Positions 25,240-33,762 of a DNA stretch of 64,000 nucleotides are shown here, one piece after another. Within the stretch, counting starts at the first letter, position 1. Each line of letters opens with the position of its first letter. The translations under genes and the position numbers were made by a program. The stretch comes from a virus, in IMG/VR virus record IMGVR_UViG_3300037140_000174, positions 1 through 64,000 of that record; one strand, given 5' to 3'. The notes beneath the pieces are model-generated. The model saw only the letters and a program-made list of their open reading frames with translations. It had not been told where the DNA came from and did no database searches.

Positions 25240-25536
25240 ATGACAACCTTAGACGATACCATAGCGGCTTTGATTGCTCAGAAGAACCAACCTCAGCCAA
25301 TGGGTGCTGGAAGTGCGGATAGTGGGATGGGGCCGATGATGTCGGTACCCCCTCAGCATTTGCAACAAATGGCTGGTGATGTGATCCCGCTTCCAATTAC
25401 GCCTGGGCCGAATGCAGGGCCTCCGGCAAGTGGCGCTCCGGTAATGGATGTCTATAGGGCGGGTAAGCCCCCAAATGTTCAATTTATGCCGGCAGATGCG
25501 TACAGAAACCACATTATGAATATTCTAAAGAGGTAA
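25240..25536 (+). CDS. Pro/Gly/Met-rich small protein
   Basis: A 98-residue protein between adaptor and hub genes. A short N-terminal helix (LDDTIAALIAQKNQ) is followed by a Pro/Gly/Met-rich linker and a final segment (NVQFMPADAYRNHIMNILKR). Similar in style to the small proteins at 13319 and 27986. Function unknown. Confidence 0.6.
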   Translation: MTTLDDTIAALIAQKNQPQPMGAGSADSGMGPMMSVPPQHLQQMAGDVIPLPITPGPNAGPPASGAPVMDVYRAGKPPNVQFMPADAYRNHIMNILKR

Positions 25537-25630
25537 GGTGCTTTCTCAAGAAGTTGAGATTTGCCGATTTAGGGTTCGCATCGAACGTGTTCGACTAGCG
25601 GTAATGCGCAAACAAGGAAATGGTGCTTAC

Positions 25631-25891
25631 ATGAAGGAAATCCAAGATATTACGTCGGCTCTTCAGGCACTAGCGGCTCTGAAGCAGGCAGCTTCATCCA
25701 CGACTGCTGCTTTTTCAAAGGAAGCTGCGAATGCTCAGGTGAATATCTCAAAGGTTACTGCCCTGACGCAAGAACTTAAGGATGCCAATAAGGCTCTTGA
25801 GAATGTTCTTGGTTCGAGCGGAAGTAATTTTGCTTCTAACACCACTTTGAGTGCTCCTGATGCCAATGGGGTACAGGTCAATAAATCCTAA
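25631..25891 (+). CDS. Small helical phage protein
   Basis: An 86-residue Ala-rich helical protein (IQDITSALQALAALKQAASS, LTQELKDANKALENVLG). The frame is open from a GTG at 25538, which has a better ribosome site but adds 31 atypical basic residues; ATG 25631 is preferred for its natural start, MKEIQDITSA. The stop overlaps the hub start (TAATG). Function unknown. Confidence 0.6.
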   Translation: MKEIQDITSALQALAALKQAASSTTAAFSKEAANAQVNISKVTALTQELKDANKALENVLGSSGSNFASNTTLSAPDANGVQVNKS

Positions 25892-27537
25892 TGAGAAAAA
25901 CGAAAACTATCCAAAAGGTTCCATTTTTGGGGCCTGAGGTTTTGACCAAGGTGATCCCGGCCCCTACTGATGGCTGGGATCAAATCTCTCCCTTGGCTGA
26001 AATGGATCCAAAGCGCGCTCCCATCATGCAGAACTGGGTGCCACGCCCTGGTTATGTGGAGCTTCGTGGAGGATTTCAAGCTTTTGCCAGTGCGGTAACA
26101 AGCAGTGCTGTCGAATCTCTCATGGTTTGGCGCTCACCAAGCCAAGAGAAGATGTTTGCGGCGGCTGATAGTCATATCGCAGATGTTTCTTCGGGTGGTC
26201 CTGGTAGTGTTGTTGTCAGTGGCTTAGGAAGTGCCCGTTTTCAGTATGTCAATTTTACCCCTGCTGGGTCATCGACCGTAATTCAGTGCTGTAACGGGGT
26301 CGATGCCCTACAAATGTATGACGGGTCGTCTTGGACTACCCCTTCAATTACTGGATTTCCTGGTGGGTATTCCTCATCCAGTATTGTGAATATAAATTCG
26401 GATAAGAGACGGCTTTGGTATGTGCTAGCTAATTCTTCTGTTGTGGCCTTTATGCCAACAGATGCAATAACTGGTCCAATTGCAGGCACACTCGATTTTG
26501 GGGCACTTTGGATAAAGGGTGGTTACCTTGTAGCCATGACCCCTTGGACAGTTGATGGGGGAAGTGGCCCCCAGGATTATGCTTCTTTTATATCTTCTCG
26601 TGGTCAGATAACAATTTATGCAGGAACTGATCCTACCAATTCCAATGTTTGGTCATTGGTGGGTACTTTTGATGTATCCCCGCCAATTGGGATGCGATGC
26701 TTCTTGCGTGTGGGCTCAGATGTTATGGTGATCACACATGCTGGTGTGATCCCAATGTCTCAAGCACTTCCATTTGATCCTTCTGCTGATCGTTCAGTTG
26801 CGGTTACTGCCAGAATTCAGAACGCAATGGTAACTGCCGCTTTGAATTATTCTAGCTTGTTCGGTTGGCAGCTAGTATCGTTTCCTCTTCAACAATTGAT
26901 CCTTCTGAATGTGCCCATTGCTGAGAACAATCAGCAGAATCAGTTTGTCATGAATGCTCTTACTGGAGCGTGGGGTGAATTTGTTGGATGGAACTTCAAC
27001 TGTTTCGAGATATACAGTAACAATCTTTATTCAGGTGGAAATTCTGGGATTGTCAATCAATGCTACATCGGAACTACTGATGGTGGGAATTCAATTCCAG
27101 CCGATGTGCAGTGTGCTTTCAATTGGCTAGACGAACCTGGGCGCGTAAAGCGCATGACGATGGTTCAGCCATTGCTTACGGTTGGTGGTGGTGTAACCCC
27201 GACAATGGCTGTTGATACTGACTTCCAGACATCAACTGCTGTTGCTCCCGTGACTACCCTTTCTGGTGGTTCGCTTTGGGATCAAGCGAAGTGGGATTCT
27301 TCTGTTTGGTCAGCTACCTCTATCAATTTCACAAGCTTCTTGAGCGCGGATGCAATTGGTCATTCATTTGCAATCAGGATGCGTGTGAATATTAATGATC
27401 CATCAGGTGCAGAAGTGGCTGTCTTTGACATGGCTATCTTTGACACAGCTATCTTTGATGCTAACTACAGTTCCTTGCTTCCTATCCTACAAATAAATGC
27501 TTTTAACAGTATCGCTGAAATGGGCGGAGCCATATAG
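25891..27537 (+). CDS. Tail hub/needle-base protein (P22 gp10-like)
   Basis: A 548-residue beta-rich protein. It opens with FLGPEVLTKVIPAP, DPKRAPIMQNWVPRPGYVEL and RGGFQAF, typical of proteins that seal the tail of podoviruses, followed by repeating strands compatible with a propeller (LMVWRSPSQEKMFAAAD, LDFGALWIKGGYLVAM, RCFLRVGSDVMVITHAGVIP). The C-terminus has a triple AVFDMAIFDTAIFDA repeat. Its position after the gp4-like adaptor supports a gp10-like role in stabilising packaged DNA. Confidence 0.7.
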   Translation: MRKTKTIQKVPFLGPEVLTKVIPAPTDGWDQISPLAEMDPKRAPIMQNWVPRPGYVELRGGFQAFASAVTSSAVESLMVWRSPSQEKMFAAADSHIADVSSGGPGSVVVSGLGSARFQYVNFTPAGSSTVIQCCNGVDALQMYDGSSWTTPSITGFPGGYSSSSIVNINSDKRRLWYVLANSSVVAFMPTDAITGPIAGTLDFGALWIKGGYLVAMTPWTVDGGSGPQDYASFISSRGQITIYAGTDPTNSNVWSLVGTFDVSPPIGMRCFLRVGSDVMVITHAGVIPMSQALPFDPSADRSVAVTARIQNAMVTAALNYSSLFGWQLVSFPLQQLILLNVPIAENNQQNQFVMNALTGAWGEFVGWNFNCFEIYSNNLYSGGNSGIVNQCYIGTTDGGNSIPADVQCAFNWLDEPGRVKRMTMVQPLLTVGGGVTPTMAVDTDFQTSTAVAPVTTLSGGSLWDQAKWDSSVWSATSINFTSFLSADAIGHSFAIRMRVNINDPSGAEVAVFDMAIFDTAIFDANYSSLLPILQINAFNSIAEMGGAI

Positions 27538-27539
27538 AT

Positions 27540-27992
27540 ATGCCAGCGGGCTTACTTTTCGATAATGATGAGTTTGTTGCTGCTTACTTGTTCAAGATGT
27601 ATGGCCAGAAGCCGTTTAAGGTGGAACGAGCTCTAGGAATAATCAACAAAGATAAACTAGTAGGGGCTGTTATCTTTCATAATTGGAACGGTGCCAACCT
27701 TGAAATGAGCTACTACGGCAAGAACACGATGACAGTTGGGATTGTTCGTATGCTTGCCCGTTTTATGATCTGTACTTTTGATCCATCTAGGCTTACAGTG
27801 GTAACGATTAGGCGGAACAAGCGTTTGATCCGAGCTTATTATAAACTTGGCTTTAAGCTCGAAGGAACGCAACGGTGCTATTACGGGAAACAGGATTGCC
27901 AGCGTAATACAGGCGTGCGGTTCGTCATGTTTCGTGACAGGATCGATGAAATCGCAAAGCTTCCACAAAGCCCGAAGGCAGCCCAATGCTAA
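27540..27992 (+). CDS. GNAT-like acetyltransferase-type protein
   Basis: A 150-residue protein resembling a compact GNAT domain: LVGAVIFHNWNGANLEMSYY strands, a helix in place of the acetyl-CoA loop (IVRMLARFMICTF), VVTIRRNKRLIRAYYKLGFK (typical GNAT motif) and a final FVMFRD strand. Podoviruses often carry such a protein in the tail region, where it may be structural rather than enzymatic. The acetyl-CoA Q/RxxGxG/A loop is not clear. Confidence 0.65.
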   Translation: MPAGLLFDNDEFVAAYLFKMYGQKPFKVERALGIINKDKLVGAVIFHNWNGANLEMSYYGKNTMTVGIVRMLARFMICTFDPSRLTVVTIRRNKRLIRAYYKLGFKLEGTQRCYYGKQDCQRNTGVRFVMFRDRIDEIAKLPQSPKAAQC

Positions 27993-28201
27993 GCACTCCG
28001 CCCCCGGTGGCTGGATACACCACTACTGCAATGAATATGCAGAGCCCGCAGTTGCTGGGTTCGCCTGTTCAGCAAGCTCGTTATCAGCGGATGTACCACC
28101 CTACTTTGAATGGTGGCACATCCATGTCCATGCCCGCCTTGTCACAGAACCCAATGTCGCCTCAGATGATGTCTCAGGCTCTGGCTAAGGGGTCGATGTA
28201 A
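27986..28201 (+). CDS. Met/Pro/Ser-rich small protein
   Basis: A 71-residue low-complexity protein (LSTPPPVAGYTTTAMNMQSP, LSQNPMSPQMMSQALAKG). It overlaps the previous stop and, by TAATG, the next start. Probably disordered; function unknown. Confidence 0.55.
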   Translation: MLSTPPPVAGYTTTAMNMQSPQLLGSPVQQARYQRMYHPTLNGGTSMSMPALSQNPMSPQMMSQALAKGSM

Positions 28202-29016
28202 TGTCTCTTTTTAGCCCTCCAGATCCAAATACTGCTGGCCAAGCTGCTTCCACTGGGGCAGCACTTACGAGTCAGCAAACCGGGCTCAACACTACTGCTG
28301 CGAACCAGAGTCAATCTGGTTCTATGGTCAATCAGAATAACCCGTATGGGTCCCTAACCTATTCTCAGACTGGGGCGGGACCAAACGGCAACCCAATTTA
28401 TTCTTCCAATATTAATCTAACTCCTGAACAGCAAAATCTCTTCAATACGCTGCAAGGGACGCAAACTACTGCTGGTGGTCAGGCTAGTTCGCTCCTTTCT
28501 GGAGCCAATTACGGTTCTACTTCACCATCCGACGCCATCGGAAATATGACATCTGGTCTTGAAGGCCAGCAAATGGCTTCTTATGCCGCTGGCAATCAGC
28601 CAATTCAAGAAACTGCCCGTTCACAGTTGGATACTCAGTTGAAGAACCAAGGGTTGAACCCTGGTGAGCCTGGGTATGACAACGCAATGCGCAGTTTGGA
28701 TACGAGTCAGACTTTGGCCAACGATACGGCTAATGCTGGCTTTGCGAATACTGCCTTTAATCAGGCTAATACCGAGTATGGTTTGCCATTGAGCATGTCT
28801 GAGAGCTTGGCTCAGTTCGGAGCCCCAGGTTCTGTTAATTCCGGGCTTGTGAACGCCCCTGCCTTGAATGTTCAGCCTGCGAGCACGACGGCTGGATATA
28901 ACAGTGCTTCTAGTGCTCTACAAAATCAATACCAAAACCAGATGGGCCAATACAGTGGGATGATGAATGGTATCTTCGGTGTTGGATCAGATGTACTTGG
29001 CGCAATGGCGCTGTAA
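28201..29016 (+). CDS. Putative ejection (internal virion) protein 1
   Basis: A 271-residue Ser/Gln/Asn/Gly-rich protein. Features are SLTYSQTGAGPNGNPIYSSN, then a helical part (NFTSGLEGQ-like segments, ETARSQLDTQLKNQGLNPGE, YDNAMRSLDTSQTLAND), ending with a small hydrophobic helix (FGVGSDVLGAMAL). This composition and its position after the hub fit the first of three proteins ejected with DNA. Role inferred. Confidence 0.65.
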   Translation: MSLFSPPDPNTAGQAASTGAALTSQQTGLNTTAANQSQSGSMVNQNNPYGSLTYSQTGAGPNGNPIYSSNINLTPEQQNLFNTLQGTQTTAGGQASSLLSGANYGSTSPSDAIGNMTSGLEGQQMASYAAGNQPIQETARSQLDTQLKNQGLNPGEPGYDNAMRSLDTSQTLANDTANAGFANTAFNQANTEYGLPLSMSESLAQFGAPGSVNSGLVNAPALNVQPASTTAGYNSASSALQNQYQNQMGQYSGMMNGIFGVGSDVLGAMAL

Positions 29017-29026
29017 GGAATAGAAC

Positions 29027-29398
29027 ATGCTAGGAGCTGCTGATTACGGAAGTACTCCTGAAGGGTACATGACACCTGATCAAATTAAGCAGATGCAGAC
29101 CTATGCCGGCAACTTGACTGCTGGAGGTCAAAGAGATTCTACAATTACGTCCCCTTGGCAGGGCGTTAGGATGCTTGCTGATGCTTTGTCTGGGAGATCA
29201 ATGAGGAACCAATTTGGACAGGCTCAAAAGCAAGGTATGGGAAGTGCTGCAAATGCAGTTTCCTCACAACCAGCTCCTGGATCCTTTAATCAACCAGTTC
29301 CATACATGGGTTCTCCAATGGGGGCTTCTGCATCAAGCGTGAATCCAATGATGAGCGCCCTTATGTCACAGCCGCCGTCGACTTACGGCATGGGTTAA
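29027..29398 (+). CDS. Stand-alone copy of the ejection protein N-domain
   Basis: A 123-residue protein whose first 80 residues match the start of the next gene: TPDQIKQMQTYAGNLTAGGQ with ITSPWQGVRMLADALSG here, versus TPDQLASVRQYADLLTKGGQ with ITSPWQGVRMLADALSG there. The rest is a Pro/Ser/Met-rich tail. It looks like a tandem duplication of the domain, with this copy truncated. It could bind the same partner as the large protein. Confidence 0.7.
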   Translation: MLGAADYGSTPEGYMTPDQIKQMQTYAGNLTAGGQRDSTITSPWQGVRMLADALSGRSMRNQFGQAQKQGMGSAANAVSSQPAPGSFNQPVPYMGSPMGASASSVNPMMSALMSQPPSTYGMG

Positions 29399-29402
29399 GC
29401 CA

Positions 29403-31709
29403 ATGCTCTCTGCTGAGGATTTCCTCAACACCCCGTCCAATTATGCGACGCCGGATCAACTTGCATCCGTGCGTCAATACGCTGATCTTTTGACTAAAGG
29501 CGGTCAGAGGGATCAGCAAATTACGTCTCCTTGGCAGGGTGTTCGCATGTTGGCGGATGCTTTGTCTGGAAATGTTTTAAGAAATCAAGCTGGTCAGCAG
29601 CAGATGCAGGGGTATGGAAGCGCTGCGGATGCAGTTTCTTCACAGGCCCCCGGTGGCAGTCCTCAACCGCAACAGCAATCTGATTCGTCCTCGACTGGAG
29701 CTTCTTCAGGAGCAGCTTCTGTAAGAAATAACAATCCTGGAGCTCAGTGGCCTGGGCCTGTTGCGATGGCTTATGGGGCCACTGGTTCTCAAACCGTAGG
29801 CGGCGGAAATAAGATTGCTACTTTTGACGATCCTGTTAAGGGCGCTGCTGCTCAATTGGCCCTGCTTGATAGCAAGTACACTGGGGTTCCTTTGAGTGCT
29901 GCTGTGTCTAAGTGGTCGGGTGGAAATGATTCTTCAGAATACACCAAACACATAATGAACGATACTGGGTTGACCCCAGATACAGTAATAACCCCACAAT
30001 TGCTTCGTAGCCCTCAGGGCATTGCTTTGGCGAAGTCCATGGCCAATTGGGAAGCTGGTGGTCAATACCCGTTGCCGGACGAAGGCTGGCAAAAAGGGCA
30101 GGCATTGGCTTTCAATGGGACCCCTAGTCAGGGGCCGCTAGCTATGCCGGGCACACCCCAGTCCGCCGCTATGGCTTTGAGAGGGCAACCGTCCACGGAG
30201 CCCCCGGTTTCAAAAGTTGGTGACCCTCAAATGGGTCCTCAATTTGCTCCTTCGCGTCCTCAGGTCACCCCACAGAAATTGAATGAGATTCTTCGTAACC
30301 CTTGGGTTGATCCTGGCCTTAAGCAAGAGTTCTATAAGAACTACATGATGCAGAACCAGCCTACTTCTGCGGCTGGGCCTGGAGGTAATTGGATATTTGA
30401 TCACAACGGTAATAAGGTTTGGGTTGGTGATCTTCAGAAAGGGGAACTTAAGGCGGGTGACGTTTCCACCCCATACATGGGCACTCTTGGCGAACCTAAT
30501 GGTGGAAGTGCTGGTCAGTATAATCCAGCAGGGGGAGTTCCTGGGGTTAGGCCTCCAGCTCCGGCTCCACAGGGCACGCCCCTTAATGATCTAATGAACG
30601 CACCCTCCCCTTGGGTGACCCCTCAAGCCCCTGTCCCTGGTGGTGCTGCTCCAGGCGCTCCTGGCCCACAGGGGGCCATTGCTCCGCAAGGAGCCCCGAC
30701 GGCTGCGGCTGCTGCAATGCCTATGGGGCAGGCTGCTATGGCCGGAGCGCAGGCTTCTGCTGCTCAAGCCACACCACAAGCTTCACCACAGGTGGCTTCG
30801 CAAGGGGCACCGCCTATTCAAACCGCGATGGCTACCCCTGAAGGTGTCAAATCCGATGCCCCACCCATTGGGGCTGGAATGCTGGGGGCGGTTCCGCCCA
30901 TTGGCGCGGCCCCCACCGCCATTCCTCCTGCCCCGCAACTGGCACAGGCTGGTGGCGGGCTCCCGACACTCAATGATTTGGCTGATTTCGCCAATCAGAA
31001 TAAGTACAAGCAGGAGCTGAACACCAACAATGCGAAGCACTATGCGGATAATTCGAATGCGGTGCTGGCGGCTGGTGCTCAGGCTACGCAAAGCTTGCCG
31101 ATGATTGATATGGCCGCTCAAGCGGTCAAGGATCCAAGATTCTATTCTGGTATCTTCTCAGAAGGTGCTCTTGACCTTAAGAAGCTACAAGCTGCGTTTG
31201 GTGATGACCCGAATGCTGCTGCTGCAATGGAAGTGTTCACCAAAGCTATGGCTGGGGATGTGCTAAGCCAGCTCCGGTCAAAGCTCCAAGGACTTGGGCA
31301 GGTCCGGCTTGCTGAAATCCAGTTGATTAATCAAGCCACTGCGAATATGCACAATACCCCTGCTGCAAACTTGGCGGTTCTTAATATTATCCGCCGAAGT
31401 TACCAGCAAACATCTGCCCTTTCGCAGATTGCAGATGCTTATAACGGGCAAGCGAACCCACCGACAAATGCTGGGTTGGAATCGACGATGCAGAAGTACC
31501 TGTTAACGCATCCAACTTTCAGCCCTGATGAGATAAAGAACTTTAGCCACACCCTCTCTCTTGATGGCCCTGCGAAGCCTGAGGCAACGACTTATTCGAA
31601 AGGTACACCACCCCCTGCTGCTCCTCCTGCATCTACGGGCATGGATTTGACACACCCTGACTTGCTCCCGAATATTCAGCAAGAAAAAGCGAGACGTGGG
31701 CTCCAATAA
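29403..31709 (+). CDS. Putative ejection protein 2 with murein-hydrolase-like domain
   Basis: A 768-residue protein. Residues 1-80 are the domain shared with 29027. Residues about 100-240 begin with VRNNNPGAQWPG and continue GGGNKIATFDDPVKGAAAQL and SKWSGGNDSSEYTKHI, a pattern of phage virion-associated peptidoglycan hydrolases. A Pro/Ala/Gly-rich linker (about 390-520) leads to a helical C-terminal half. Such proteins open the cell wall and periplasm during DNA entry. The catalytic residues are not certain. Confidence 0.7.
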   Translation: MLSAEDFLNTPSNYATPDQLASVRQYADLLTKGGQRDQQITSPWQGVRMLADALSGNVLRNQAGQQQMQGYGSAADAVSSQAPGGSPQPQQQSDSSSTGASSGAASVRNNNPGAQWPGPVAMAYGATGSQTVGGGNKIATFDDPVKGAAAQLALLDSKYTGVPLSAAVSKWSGGNDSSEYTKHIMNDTGLTPDTVITPQLLRSPQGIALAKSMANWEAGGQYPLPDEGWQKGQALAFNGTPSQGPLAMPGTPQSAAMALRGQPSTEPPVSKVGDPQMGPQFAPSRPQVTPQKLNEILRNPWVDPGLKQEFYKNYMMQNQPTSAAGPGGNWIFDHNGNKVWVGDLQKGELKAGDVSTPYMGTLGEPNGGSAGQYNPAGGVPGVRPPAPAPQGTPLNDLMNAPSPWVTPQAPVPGGAAPGAPGPQGAIAPQGAPTAAAAAMPMGQAAMAGAQASAAQATPQASPQVASQGAPPIQTAMATPEGVKSDAPPIGAGMLGAVPPIGAAPTAIPPAPQLAQAGGGLPTLNDLADFANQNKYKQELNTNNAKHYADNSNAVLAAGAQATQSLPMIDMAAQAVKDPRFYSGIFSEGALDLKKLQAAFGDDPNAAAAMEVFTKAMAGDVLSQLRSKLQGLGQVRLAEIQLINQATANMHNTPAANLAVLNIIRRSYQQTSALSQIADAYNGQANPPTNAGLESTMQKYLLTHPTFSPDEIKNFSHTLSLDGPAKPEATTYSKGTPPPAAPPASTGMDLTHPDLLPNIQQEKARRGLQ

Positions 31710-33577
31710 TGCCTAACATCGACCTCACTGATCTTTCAAACGAGCAATTGCTTGCGCTAGAAGCACAGGCAAAGGGTGCGCAGTCTACTGCAGCTGATGT
31801 CGCACAAACCATTCCCTCATCCCTTGAGAAAATGACTGTTGGGCTCGGGACGTTCCCTCTTGATACCGCAGCTAATCTTAATAAGATGGGAAGTTGGGCC
31901 GCTTCAAAACTGACCCCGGCTAGCCCTCTTGCGGACGCAACTCAAAACACGCCCCCTGGTGGTCAAGTTAACGTTCCTGGGGTTGAAGGAACGGTGACTA
32001 AGGCTGCTTCTGCACCCACTGCGCCTTCTGGTAAGTCTTTCTATGACTCGGCTCAGGATTATCTCCATGACAACATGGGGGTAGGGCCGCTCTATCAGCC
32101 TCAGGGTCACACGGCCAAGATGGCCGATCAAATGATCCAGGCTCTTCCCATGTTAGGTGGGCCTGAGCTAGCTACTGGGCGCTTTTCTGAGATTATGCCT
32201 AACCTATTGCGAGGGGCTGGGGCTATTGCTGGCGGTGAAGCTGCCAAGACAGCGGCTGATTCGGCTGGCTTCAGCAATACCGATCCCTACAGTCAGGCAT
32301 TAGGAATGGCTGCTGGAACCTTTTTGCCAGCCATGCTTCGTAAAGGCATTACACCATTCCCGGCTTCTGATGCCAATTTAGCGATGGCTAAAACCCTTAA
32401 GGGGGCTAACATTGATGTGCCTGCCGCGTTGAAGACTGGTAGCCCAACCCTCAACAGGTGGCAAACTTCCTGGGAAGGAAAAGATCCTTCAATTGATCCT
32501 CACCAGTTCACTTCTTATGCTTTACAGCAGATGGGTGTTGATCCGACCACTGCCAGTTCTAAGGGAGACATTACCCCAATCATCAATAAGTGGATGGGGC
32601 CTGTTGATCCTTCAACAGGTCAAAAGAGCATCCTTGCTACAAAAATGGATGATCTATCAAAGAGTACACAATCTAATTATTACGCTCCTGACCCAAGTAA
32701 CCCTCCCAATGGGGTACTTTCAGACCCCCATGGCAACCCGCTGTTGGAACCACAACTTGCTTCCGATAGGGATGCCATCTTGAAGAGATACGTTGGGGCT
32801 GGTGGCACTTTGACCGGCTCATCCCCTATTGAGCAGGTGATAAATAGTTCTTTGATGAATACCAAGTCCAATACATTGGCTTCTGGGTTGACGGGAAGCC
32901 GATATCAAGATATGCGGCAAAATATAAGTGACCGGGTTGGTGATTTGTACGCCAAGGGTGAACAGAACTCTGCTCAAGCGGTGTCAGCGTGGGGTGATGC
33001 TTTGGATTCCAACATGGCTCGTTCCTCTCCCCGAGGACAGGAGTGGCCTGAGGTATTCAAGCAGTACGAAGCTGGAAAGATTCTTCAGAATGCGAATAAA
33101 GGGTCCAAGGCAATACCGGGCACCCTTAATCCGTCTGATGTATTTAACTCAGCTTCTGGACATCCAAATAGCGACCTTTATAAGGTATCTGAAGCGGCCA
33201 CAAAGATTTCAAACATGCCCACCCCTAAAGCAGGCATGGTCGATGCGGTTGCCCCATTCCTAGGGGCTGGGCTTGGTTATGCCGGCATGAAGTATGGGGC
33301 TGGGCATGTTCCGGCTGGAGCCGATTTGTCCATCCTTGGAGATCTACTGTCTGTCCCCGGGGCCGTTCTTGGATCCAAGGTGGCTGGCCCCATCTACAAT
33401 GCTACCGGGCTTCCTGGTAATCAGCTTCTGAGGGGTGGTTCTCAAGCTGCCCAACCGGGCATCCAGGGGATGTTGGGAAGGACTGCTAACAATATGTCCT
33501 TCAACGGGCCGGCTTCGGTCAGCAACATGGCTCGTTTGCTTGCGCTTAAACAGGCGCAACAAGGCAACAGTAATTAA
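31709..33577 (+). CDS. Putative ejection protein 3
   Basis: A 622-residue protein starting in a TAATG overlap with ejection protein 2. It opens with LTDLSNEQLLALEAQAKGAQ, has hydrophobic Gly/Ala-rich helices (LLRGAGAIAGGEAAKTAADS, YSQALGMAAGTFLPAMLR, VAPFLGAGLGYAGMKYGAGH) that could insert into a membrane, and a mixed middle. It ends the ejection set. Its last 234 bases overlap an antisense frame. Confidence 0.65.
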   Translation: MPNIDLTDLSNEQLLALEAQAKGAQSTAADVAQTIPSSLEKMTVGLGTFPLDTAANLNKMGSWAASKLTPASPLADATQNTPPGGQVNVPGVEGTVTKAASAPTAPSGKSFYDSAQDYLHDNMGVGPLYQPQGHTAKMADQMIQALPMLGGPELATGRFSEIMPNLLRGAGAIAGGEAAKTAADSAGFSNTDPYSQALGMAAGTFLPAMLRKGITPFPASDANLAMAKTLKGANIDVPAALKTGSPTLNRWQTSWEGKDPSIDPHQFTSYALQQMGVDPTTASSKGDITPIINKWMGPVDPSTGQKSILATKMDDLSKSTQSNYYAPDPSNPPNGVLSDPHGNPLLEPQLASDRDAILKRYVGAGGTLTGSSPIEQVINSSLMNTKSNTLASGLTGSRYQDMRQNISDRVGDLYAKGEQNSAQAVSAWGDALDSNMARSSPRGQEWPEVFKQYEAGKILQNANKGSKAIPGTLNPSDVFNSASGHPNSDLYKVSEAATKISNMPTPKAGMVDAVAPFLGAGLGYAGMKYGAGHVPAGADLSILGDLLSVPGAVLGSKVAGPIYNATGLPGNQLLRGGSQAAQPGIQGMLGRTANNMSFNGPASVSNMARLLALKQAQQGNSN

Positions 33578-33736
33578 GTGGAACCAACTTGGGATTGATG
33601 TTAGAACCCAGGTTACGATGAAGGCGAGTGTGTAACCAAAGGCTATCATCTGCCCATTTGTTTGCCCTGAAGGTCTTATGTTCTTCAGGAAATAAATGGA
33701 CCACAGAACGATAGCTATTTGTAAGATGTACCACAT
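33344..33736 (-). CDS. Antisense small membrane protein
   Basis: A minus-strand frame with an excellent ribosome site (AAAGGAG seven bases before ATG 33736). The first 50 residues hold two likely membrane spans: MWYILQIAIVLWSIYFL and MIAFGYTLAFIVTWVLTSI. About 53 codons lie in the 185-base gap between plus-strand genes; the remaining 77 run antisense to ejection protein 3 and look like read-through sequence. It is the only convincing minus-strand gene in the structural region. No promoter was recognised. It may be a moved lysis-type gene or a regulatory antisense transcript. Confidence 0.5.
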   Translation of the reverse strand: MWYILQIAIVLWSIYFLKNIRPSGQTNGQMIAFGYTLAFIVTWVLTSIPSWFHLITVALLRLFKRKQTSHVADRSRPVEGHIVSSPSQHPLDARLGSLRTTPQKLITRKPGSIVDGASHLGSKNGPGDRQ

Positions 33737-33752
33737 GAATTTCTCCTTTCTA

Positions 33753-33757
33753 GGAGG
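33753..33757 (+). promoter_or_regulatory. Ribosome-binding site GGAGG deciding an ATT start
   Basis: GGAGG lies five bases before ATT 33763. No ATG, GTG or TTG in frame fits both this site and the conserved N-terminus of the tail collar protein. Confidence 0.65.
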
Positions 33758-33762
33758 CTGAT

